From the NCBI GenBank assembly GCA_023238725.1, contig CM041534.1:20555803-20619802 (forward strand): a stretch of DNA of 64,000 nucleotides, in the 5' to 3' direction. The notes beneath the pieces were generated by a model, which did not search any database, was not told the DNA's origin, and saw only the letters and a program-made list of their open reading frames with translations. The stretch's first letter is position 1; every line of letters starts with the position of its first letter. The DNA comes from Scortum barcoo (lineage: Eukaryota > Chordata > Actinopteri > Centrarchiformes > Terapontidae). Shown one piece after another: positions 49,801-61,800 of the stretch. Both the position numbers and the translations under genes were made by a program.

Positions 49801-52800
49801 ACATTAAATATTATAATGCGTTTATTTTTAGGCATCAATAGACAAACTACTGCGAGTGTTTTTGCTACCAAGTTAGTGTTAAACTTGGCTCAGAAAAACT
49901 TGACAGCTCCAGGTGGATGGAGCGCAGACAGACCGTCAGATTCATGGAAAAGAAACGACAAAATGGTTTGTGACTAAGGATTTAAAATTAACTTTTCACT
50001 TGTGCTGATTAATGGGGCTCAGTGGGTGGGCAGGCAGCTCCACCAGAACAGTCTTTAAATGCACAAAAGGGCACAAATTTAAGAAATGTTTTTTTTTTTG
50101 TTGTTGTCTTAGTTCTGACAGTAAGTTAAAATCAGCTGAATATCTGCACAGAAAAAGAACAATCTTCTTCTTAATGAATCGCTGTGTCATGAACACCTGA
50201 CACACTCACTGAGCCTGATGGTCTGCTGGTCTGTGTACGTTATGAATATTTGTGCATCTTGATTGAATTCATTCTTTATCCTCCCTGGCGAGGTACATGA
50301 TTGCTTATGCAGAGGCATCAGTATTAAATTGAGACTGTTTCATAACAGGTTAATAATGCCTCAGATATCGCAGGCACTGAGGCATAAAAAAGTCTTTCCC
50401 CATATTAATTTTAAAATGCCCACAACTGAATAATTCATTCATAGACTGAACACTGAACTTCAGTTTGCACTTACTCATACAAACTCTCTTTTGTTGGGTC
50501 AGGGTTGTTGTCCAAAACCTTTTTATAGTGACCTCTGTGTCTGCTGCTGTTGTTGTACTGCCCTTCAAAATCAGCCACTTGCTCTCGAAGGTGACTCGGT
50601 ACACTGAATGGATCACCGGGGTGAAGGAATGATCTGTCCAGACGAAAATCTCGATGTCATAAACGAAAAAAAAAAGGTTAATGCTGTGTGTACATGTAGA
50701 GGATGCAACTTACAATGAATCATCTTCAAAATAGTCTTGCTCCCAATCATCTCTTGGAGTTACTCCTCTGATCCCAGACAAAAGAATAACACCCTGAGAG
50801 GAAGAGAAGAGGAAACACAGTGAGAGCGATGCTATGTAGTCTAAATTTCTTCACAAACAACCACGACCGATCAAATTTCTTCTGACCATTGGCTCTTTCT
50901 GTTTCTTTTTCCGGCCTCGACTCTTCATAGGTGAATTCTGAAAAGAAAACAAATTGAATGAGAATTAACTTGACACAGAAACTCAAAACAAAGTTCCACT
51001 TAACATAAAAAAACGGATCAGGCAGGTTCACCAGGCAAAATCATTTTAAAGGAATAACTTGACATTTTGGGAAATATCTGAGGAAAGGTGGTTTTACAGG
51101 GAGGTTATTTACTGGATTACTTCATAATGTGTCTTTTACATAATTGATTAAACAAGAGATAAAACATCCTTACACCCTTTTTAAGACCAAATAAAATCCA
51201 ATATAATGCATTTTTTTTAACTTGTCAGTACTTCCCATCTGTGCATAACAATAACTGGTAGCAATAACGTGACCTGGACATAGAAAAGTGACCGCAAATT
51301 AATGAACATATTAACCAACTGAAAAAAAGGCTAAATAAGTTTTCTAAAATTGACACTTGCCCATGATGGGACTTAGGGTTAGGGTTAATGTCTAATGTGA
51401 ATTATCAACTCTAGAAAACAAAATGTAACATTTCTAAAGACTTACATTTTGATTTTCATCAGACTTTTTTAAGACTGAACAATGTCCATCTAAAAAAAAG
51501 AGAAAAGAACTGAGCAAAAAACATCGACGAATGGACAAAGCTTTCAGTGGTGTTAGTCAAGTTGAATATACGCACCCATCATATCAAAATACTCATCCAG
51601 TATAGTGTGGCAGGAGACATAGTGCTCTCTATGCTCCTCCAGAGTCCAGATAAAGAGTCTCATGTCATGTGGTTGGGCTTGTCTTAGGTATTCAGTCACA
51701 GTCAAGCCAATGGCTGAAAAAAGCTCCGGCCTAGTACCGAGCTTCTCTATAATCACCTCCTGCAACGGACCAAAGTTGAGCAAATAAGCCAAATCAAGCT
51801 GCTCCAGGTGACCCGAGTGACGCTCAATGAAAGATTTGGCAGCTGTCAGACCTGAAGTAAGCAGAAAGTAGATGTTAAAGTCCATTTCTACATCAACGCT
51901 GAATGCAAATACCTCTTTCAAAGTCTGTGACAGTGGCTAACACTAAATTCCAACATATTTTGACTTCATAATAATCTGATCTTTACACCTGAGTTTAATG
52001 TCTCGCATGCTTTAGGTTGTTGTACAGATAAACACTCAAGCTCAAACATTAAAGTAGGCGTACATAACTTATTTAAAATGACTGATTTGCTAATATTTGC
52101 TAAAATTGTCATTATATCCTGACAGGAGTACATGAGACAGATAATCTATAGAAAAACATCAGCCGTCTCCGGCTCTGTTTCTGCCTCTGCGGCCATTTTA
52201 CAGGATTTCACTGCATCTAGGTCAAACCACAACAGAGTATCTGATGAAGCTTTAATGGCCGCTCCTGCACAGGCTCTGATTCAACATGCATGAGCTAACA
52301 CTGAGCAGATGCAACAGAGGATAAACAACAACTGATCACCCAAACAATGTGAGACAGTTTAGATGAAAGATAAGTAAAGAAAAGTAATGAAGAAAAGCGA
52401 AATCAGACCGAGTGAAGGGTGTTAAAGCTGGTATTGTCCCCCCTCAATATTTAGGCCTGTATTTGTCCTCTCCAATGAAAACACGAAAGCAGCGGATGGC
52501 TTTTTTTTTTTTAAACTAAAATGCCCCTGCCAGTGTTGACATGAAACCCACACCCCTGCAGTTATTCCAGACCAGCTAAACACTGACCTGCGTTGTCGAG
52601 CTGGCATGCCCAGTTGTTGAGTTTAGGATTAATATCCTGACAGTTACTGAGTAGCTGGATAAAGATGCGAGCCCAAACTCGGTTCTTCCTCTCCAATAGC
52701 ACCTCCACAGCCTGACCCAGAGTCTCCAGCTGCTCCTGCTGCCAGTTCAGTAACCTCTCAGCCAGCCGGTTCCCCCTCGACACGTCCAGCTCCAGCCACG

Positions 52801-55800
52801 GCTTCAGGCCGCTGCTCAGGTCCGACACGTGGAAGCTCTTTTCTTCTCTCAGCAGCTCCATGTTCTGGCTGACCTGCAGAAGAACTCGATCCCTGTACAG
52901 CAACCAGGCTGAAAACACGACAAAGAGTGACTGATGAACATTTTGTTTGGTGAAAATAAAGTGCAGCTCTAATAAGCTCAGCTACAACTACTCCAGTGCC
53001 CAAATCTGGTACCCAGGAAGTGGGTAAATAAAGTTAAGATGTAAAACAAGAGGAAGTAAATACTAAAATCTAAGATTAATAATATATAAATACAGATTGT
53101 AAATGTTTCAATATCTGCAAGTTAAAATGGTTCAGCTCATACTAATTGTTAACTTTAGCTTTTTCCAGATAAATTGGTGTTGGCTGACAAGTTAAAAGGA
53201 AATTTTAAGACAGAAATGATAAATATATCTTTAATGTCATTTAGAAACAGCGTAGGTACGACTGACAGTAGAATAATTAGTAGTGCTGTAAATCTACTAA
53301 TAGCACTGATTACATAAATTCTCCATCTTGGTCACAATTCTTAATTAACAACAATTAAGGGTCCCTATAACATCTTTTTGTTATTTTAATATTTTATTCT
53401 AATATTGGTATGTCAGACTTTTAATGTCAGTTTTGGCCTCAAACATTGTCAGCTTTTAGTCTTTACAAAATTTTACAAAGCTGCTCTGATAGGTTTAGAT
53501 AATAAATGGAACCAGGATAGACAACTAATCTCTGGAGACTACAACATAAAATCACCACAGTCTATTTATTCACGGGACAAAAAGGACTCGTTGTCGGAGT
53601 CAGTACCTTTCTGTTGAATCTGGGCTGCAGAGTCTTCTTTCTTCTGCAGAATCTCATCAATGATAACCTGCTTTTCTTGAAATGACTGCTTGTGCTGTTT
53701 CCTCCGGAGTCTGCGCTCCTCCTTTGATTTTAACTTCTTCAGACTAAAAACAAAAACAAAGAAAGAAATTTAGAAACCAAGTACTTATCAACAACTATAT
53801 GATCCTTTAAAAGGTCCCTTCACTAATTTGCTTCATAGAAAAAGCAGTAAGTAAAGTGCTGTTGGTTGTTTGTATATAATTATTCACCTGTCACCTGTGA
53901 ATAAAAATAAGTGAATATTTTCTGCTAAATTTTTATTTATGCCCTTTGGTAAGCAGGAAGAAATAGAACAAAGCCAATGTGCCTGCCGAGCCATTAGTCA
54001 GTAATGAATGATGAATGAAAATTAAATAAAACCTGGAAATGACCTTGTTGTGAAAGATGAAAACTTCACTGGCAACATGCATTGTAGATGCTGCAATGCT
54101 ACTGAATAAATTGTGATAGAAAAACACCAGCACATCATCTCTGCAGAGAGACACTGATCAAAGCTGAGCTCAGAAAAACATTTTGAGTTTATCTGGGAAA
54201 AGGTAATGTTAACTACTGACTGTTAAGGCAGACAGTTTTAAATATTTGGAGGTTGTGTAGGGTTTCATGCTGGTAGTTGTAATGCGTGTGCTGCTACTAA
54301 AGTTGTCACATAGCTTACTTTTTTAGCTTTTTATAGTTTTAGAAAAAAACCTGACAAAGCAAGCATATTTTTTTATTTGCAGAAGAAATGCAAATAATGC
54401 TTCAATATCTTCTTCAAATCACAACATCAATGACTGCAGAATCAATATTTCAGCATATCTTAGGCATCTAATAGTGATTTCCACCAGCACCGCATGTCAT
54501 TATCAAACCAAGTGAACAGATTTGCACTGATAAAAATGCTTAATCAGAATCAGTAAATGTTTTTTCTGTCCCCACCAATCAGCATGTTCATTTATTGGTA
54601 CCGATCAGGACGTCTCGCCCTGATAACCCACAAACCACAGCGTGATATGAAGTGGATTGCAGCCTCACCTTGTACATTTCTGATTCACTTTTGGCTTCTT
54701 TGGCATCTGTGGTTTGGTGATAGCAGCTTCAAACTGAAAGAGAAAAGACTCTGGTAAAAAAAAAAAACAAGCAAAAGAACCCACTAATCCTTTGATTTAT
54801 GAGCACACAGCAACTTTAACAGCTCACTTCACCTGCAGAAAATGACCTTACCTTACATTTCATCAGGCCTGTTGCACCAAAGATTTTGATGCTACAGATC
54901 TGGCCGACGCAGTCTGGAGTCAAACAGGGCTCTTGAAGAAAATCCTGCAACACAAAAACAATCAATCAAGAGCCAACCTAGGCTGGGATCAATAAAGAAT
55001 AATACAGATAATCTGGAAAGGGCAGCTTTGTGTTAATACTTGAAATACACAAGAGTGGCCGTTAAGAAATCCAAATGTACCTTTTCATTCTTTTCACAGA
55101 AAGTTGTTGTTTTGAGGGACTTCCAACAGTTCATGTGGTATTCAACGATGCAGCGCTGACAGCAGCATATTTGAATGAAGCCCTGCATAAAGAGGCATTT
55201 ATGTTTAAAACTCAGTGTTTTTAACATTTAAACTCCAAAACACATGCCTTGGTTCAGCTGTGATCCACGACAGCCACTTACCTTAAAATCTGGATCTGTC
55301 AAGTAGATTTCTGCTTTCAAAGGGATGAGGCATTTCTCAAGTCGACAAATGGCATCAGGAATAGGAGGAAATTTGCACAACTCAACAGCACTCTCGAGAG
55401 TTTCCTAAAAAAAGATAAAATAAACCCAATATTTAATCAAAATGAGATTGAGATGAGATTTTTCAGATATAAACACACCTAAAATGACAACATACCTTGA
55501 AATAGTCTGGCTCCGTTTCTTTAACAATCTCTTTTGTTAAAGGCCAGGTAAGTTTACCCGGCGTTATTTGATTCTTGACCATCTGCAAGGAATCTGAAAA
55601 CTGCTCCAGAGCAACTGAAAACCTGTCGGAAGAAGAGACGAACATGTTGAACAGTCTGAAACAGCGAAAAGGTGAAAATCAACAACACAAAATCAACGAC
55701 GCTAGAGGCTGCTTTACCTGTTCTCTCTGACATACACCTTCCCAATGGCATAGAAAACCAGACACTGAAACGTCCTCTCCTCAAAAGATTTGATTTTCTC

Positions 55801-58800
55801 CAGGAGTTTTTGTGCTTCTCCGAGTTCCTGTTTAACAAAGCAACAATTCTTAAATGCTCAAATTATCCTTTCAATATAATATCACCTTGACAGTAAGCAA
55901 CAAACAAACTAAAAGATGAATACACAGAACTGTACAGGCATGAATACACAGTTTTATATCTTTATTTCAGCTAAAACCAAGAACACCACAGCTGACATCT
56001 GAAGAAATTATACATTTTTTTACGAAATATAATATGAGGCTAGAAAACAAGCTTTTTCAAAGCAGTGTGCTTGTGGTTTTGCAGACAGACCTCACAAAAC
56101 TGAATTAAGACTTGGCATCATGATGTCATTATTTTGGCATCCTTTGATGCTTTTATTGCAATTAAATCACAACAAAGTGTATTTATTTTGGGTTAATAAG
56201 TCAAATTATTTCAGCCGGTGTGAGACTTTATATATACAGTGAAAAGAGAAGTGAGGATATTTGCAGGGTGTGTTTAAATGCGAATAAACACAAATGATCC
56301 CACGGTCAAGCTGAAATGAGTAACCAAGGTGAAAATTTGCATTTCATGTGAAAACTTTTTTAGTGTTTTTTATAGACTGATCAGTGATAAAGAGAAAAAA
56401 TGTCTTAGCAAACATCCTGTGTCTTCAAACAATATAAGCACTCATAACGAGTACACCTGGCTGTCTAATTTTTCCTCCTTCCACCAGAGAGGAGTTTTAT
56501 TACTTGTCTCTGAAAAGATTGCTCAAAGAAAGAGGAGAAGGATGCTTGATTAAAGTCCACTGCACACTCAAGGTCAAACTGACCTGCACGAAACCTTGTA
56601 TACTTAATCTATAAAATATAAAAATGGGAATAAGTCTAATATATACAGTAAATTTGGAATTACCACCTGATGAAGCTTACAGCTGTCACCTGTATATGAC
56701 AACAGTATAAATATGAACACATTTCTAAGGTTGTTATTTTTTTATCCTGATTTTACAAACTTATGCAGGAAGCTTCGAACCATATTATCTACTCCACAGA
56801 GACTATGTGATGTTTAAAAGGTATATATGTCAGACAAACACACACACACACACACACACCATGTACAAGCACTGACTGAGATACAGGAGGCTTATCTATG
56901 ACTTACCTCAGGCTGGCCGATTTGTGTCAGGGCTAATGCACGGCCATACATTAACAACATCACGTCCAGTGAGGAAAGTCCAAGTTCCTAAGAAAGCAAA
57001 GGGGAAAACAAATCACATTTTACAGCTTGTAGCAAATCTTTTAATAACAAACTTCAAAGCTTCTTAAACTGCCACAGATCATTTGAGAAGGTGTGCCCAT
57101 GTCAGAAGAAAACAGGAGCTTGACGTAATTCCCAAATGATTCACCGCCAAAGTCAAATAAATTTGCAGTGTTTTCACAGAAAAGCTTCAGGCCTTTTGTG
57201 CCTGAGTCTGATAGTGGAGACCAACAGGAAATAGACAGAGAGGGGATGACTTGCAACAAAAATATCTGCAGCTAGAACACGCTATACACATACACACACA
57301 CACATTCACGCAGAGTGAACTAATGAGGATATGCAGCACAACAAAACTGCAGGCAAAGTTAGACTGATGTTGCTCTTAAAGCTAAACTAAAAGCGCCTAA
57401 TGTAATAAGATCTACATGACTACTGAAGATGTTCTGGCAGTAGTTTGCGTACCCCTGACATGATTACCTTTGGTTTGTTGGTTTCCAGTAAGGCCAGTGC
57501 CTGACTGAAGGCCTGTTCTGCGTTGCGGCTGCGGAGGTCGGTCAGAGCAGTGTGGGCGTCCTGCACCATAGATCTCAGCTCTTTGTACGCCCCTGCTTTA
57601 CTTTCATCCACTTTGTGGTTCTGCCAAATAAATAAATAAATAAATAAGATACTGATGAGCTAATTTAACATAAAAAAGTTTATTGTGCAGTTAAATAAAA
57701 ACTATTAAAGCAGTACATCGTCATCCAGCAAGTGTGTGAAACAGTAAGATTAACAGTATTCACCTAAAGTCAACACACATCCCACTGACCAACGATAAAT
57801 TCTTACAAACTGCCAGTTTTCAAGCTACACTATATTGGAAAAACCATAAAATTCCCTGACATGAACGGATATAAGAATGGCCTTACCTCTTCTTCAGACA
57901 GAGAACTTCTGTTCTTTGTTTTCTTCTTTGCGGCAGTGCTGGACTCTCCTTTCCCATTCTTTAAAGACGACTCACTGAAAGCACAGAATTCATCAGTTAT
58001 ACAGTCCGAAAAAACATCCAAATCTTATCCTGTTGTTTGCATTTAACACTACACTAATTAATCAAAAGAATAATTATTTAATGTGGATGAAACTAACAGT
58101 AGAAAAGCATTGTTTGAATCCCATTTTCTCTCCTTACCACACACAAGGTAATTAATGGGATTCATTTGACTTAATATGAGGTACTGACTGTACAGACAAA
58201 TATTGCAGTGATTTCACCTGCCCTTTTTTAAAATATTATAGAAATTACTATATTCTCACATGGATCTCTCTCTCTCTCAGTAAAGAAATTTGTGAAATAC
58301 AGTCATACAAGTATTTGATTGTCAATATCTCCAGCTTTCCTTTCCTTGACATCTCATGTATAACTGTACTTTTAAAACACTAGTGAGCTAGGACAGAAAT
58401 ATTGAGAGTTTCACATGATGTTTATGAATGTTCATATTATTATCAGTCCTTTCGCTTACCTTTTCGATGGTTTAGAGTCTTTGGTGCTGCTCTCCGCCTG
58501 CGCAGTCTTTTCATTTTTCCCTGGAGAGCGAAAATCAGCCATGAAGTTTTTAAATGTCATGAGGTTAAAATCAAAAGTAGTGTCAGAACTGTTATCCAAT
58601 TTTGTTGGTTTATTTCAACAAAAATCAAAATAGATCCAAACTACAACCGAAGTACAGCCCTCAAACAAAACTCAACTGTGGACTCAAGTTACTCAACGTG
58701 ACGAGGACCGCCCTGCTGGATTTCTTCAAGCTAACCAGGGTGGCCCAACCAGTCTGTTCATTCCAACTTACATAGGTGTGGACAGACATGATTACATTCA

Positions 58801-61800
58801 TGTTACAGAGTGATATTTTTAGACAGTTCACATTACTACCACTTGTTTAAAGCTTTTTCACTGATCTATAGGTGGTCGTAACGCACCAAGAAATGCGGCA
58901 ATATGTCATCAAAAGCGGGGAAACCACTGCTTGTAAACATGGATGTGAGCAAAGAAAGTTTGAAACTGTTCAGAAAAATTGGCATTACGGCTCTTTATGG
59001 AGGAGGAAATGCATTTGTTCAACCTCAAACACAAACACATTGTCTTCTGGTGAGTAACGCTGAATGTAAACAAGAAAACTATAGAACTATGAACATACGT
59101 AATACAACACATGAGCTGCTTGTGTTGAGTTTGTTTAAGACTTAAAGGGCGGCTTAAACCAGCAGATACTACAAACAGGATCTGCAACCGGGTCAGAGGG
59201 AAATTATTCAGGCGAGTCAGAAGGTGTTAAAACAAACTCACCTGTTCGCTTTTCTGTTTTATCCTGCGAGACCTGTAAAAATACACAAATTAATGATCAA
59301 CTTTGCACAAACGAATGTGTCTGTGTCTTTTCCATGTTTTATCATAATAAAACAATTAAAATAAAAAGAAAACAAAAAAAGAAATAATTATTTTATTTAT
59401 TTATTTATTTTTTTTTTTTAATGAGTTGGCATCCTCTTTGACTTGTTACTCAGTTTTTCCAAATCATCTGAGCGTTTGGTGTCCAACATTACATTGCTGT
59501 CTAAATGTACCAACCTTACTCTGTGGAGCTTTGCTTGTTGCTGGATCATTTTTAATAACAGTATTTGCAGACTTGTGCGCTCTGTTAGCGCTCTCTGTTC
59601 TGTAGAAAAATCACAAAAATACAACAGATCAAACCATAACTTTATCAGCATTTATTAACAGCCATGTTTTAACAGGGTGTATAAGAAGGTAGTACAAACT
59701 TACCTTTTACTGGAAGTTTTCTTAAGAAAACCCGCTGAAAAAAAAAAAAAAAAAAAAGGGCTTTAGTTATGAAGGACGGCAAACAATGAGACTGATTTCA
59801 CCCAAATTAGCAGTTAAGTATTTTCTTTTCCTCTCTGACAAAGCAATAAGAAACTCTTTTTTACATCTTAAAAGACCCTCTTTCATTTAATTTCAAATGA
59901 AAAAAGATTCTACAAATTATTTTCTACATTTTTGGGTGTAGTGGCTGCTCAATGCCACCATGTAAATCTATAAACAGAAAACATACAGTACTACATCTGT
60001 GGATGCTTAAGATTCAGGCATTTTCTTACAAATCAGCAACAGGAAAATCTACTTCAGATGTTTCAGATGGATGAAAAAAAAAAAGCAAATGTGATTGAAG
60101 GTGCTGCTGTGAACATGAGTGCAGCGAAAACACCTTTGAGATCTGCAGCGATTTCAGTGATGAATTTCTGGTGTTGTTGTTCCAGGTCTCTGAGTCCATC
60201 CGAGTCGTCCTTGCACAGATTCTGGGCTAAACAGTTGGCTTCAAGAGCCATTTTGACTTCTCCCATGGAGAACAAAGCCTCACAGTACCGGTAGTGACCC
60301 TGCAAACCAGTGTTGAAGACAAATGTGTTATTTATATATTAGATGCACAAAGCAGATGTGTTTATTTTATCCAAAGTACATATATTGCTTGTATAACGTA
60401 TGTGTATTGCTTTTAATCACAGAAAATATGAAATCCTGATGAGCAGCAAGTATCCATGCACACAGACATGAGAAATGTAGAAAATCAATGACAAACCTCG
60501 AGAAAAAAAAAAATAAAAAAAAACTATATCGAGAGTACTGTGTAAAATGACACAGCTATTAGAAGTTAATCACAAGAAACAATTACACTGAAAACATATC
60601 AAGGAATAAAGTTAAAAAAATCAATGAGAGATCAACCACAGGAATAAAGTCATAATGAGGGAGTGTTTGAATGGGGATTATATATTAGTCTCTGAAAAGG
60701 TTTTGTCAGAATTCACAAGAAATTTTAAAAATATTTTAAGACATAGAATCAAAAAAGTGTCATAAAGGAGTGATTTCAGTGGAGAAAAATGCCTGTTTGA
60801 TGCGACTGTACCTGAAAAAGGGTATTTTTGGGGTCAGAAATGTTTTTCTGACATAATAAAATAGACATTTTAAGAGAGCGTCTAACAGTGCCACAGGTCC
60901 TTGGATTTGTACTCTCTCTACTGTGACTCTACCAGCATCAGTGCTGGTACTGCTTACTCAGTGTAATGAATGTTGGATCAGTTTCATTTCCTTTGTGTCT
61001 GGATCAGTTTCATTTCCTCAGTGTTTGATGATTACTGTGTCTGGATCATAAAAGGAGGTAAGTACCTTTGCCCAGAGTGGTTTTATCAGCGTGGCTCGCT
61101 TTCCATCACCAATTGCTTTCCTGTAAAAACGAAAACTTTGGATTAAAACATTTCTTACGCCTTGCACCTGATGCACACCGGCATTAACAGCTCACCAGTC
61201 ACTCCAGTGTGGGACATCTTAACACCCTGGGCACGGTTGACTCTTCTAAGGTTACTTTTTAAGGAGTGTAAGACAGAAATTATAATGATAAAAATAGAAA
61301 TGTTTATCACAGTTTTGCCGACAGTTTTGATTTGAGTTTGAGTTGAGTTTTATCCAGCAATCATTTGACAAAGAGACGTTGTTTTGTCCATTGTTTTGAA
61401 ATACTCAGTGCATTTCATTCAATGTTAAAAGTCAACAAGCTTGCAAACTCATCAATTTAGCTCAGTTTCTAAAGGGACAGTTTATTCAAGAGACATACTT
61501 GTACGACTAACTCTCATAACTGTCTGTAGACCAGCGCTCTGTTGTGAAATAGGTTTTACTTCGACAGAGGAAGTTACATGAAAATATGGAGTGTGGCACA
61601 GCTCTGGTAGCTTACTCTACTTTAGAAAAATGCAGATCCTGTGGTCGCTCCCATTCCAACTGAATTAATCTATTTCGCCACCAACTTTCACCATTTTAAA
61701 TCCTTGCATGTAAAGTAAAAATCACAATGCAGAAAACAGCCACATGTTTCGGTGTAGGTTTTGTTTGTATAACGTAGATAATTAATTAGCAGTTATTACT

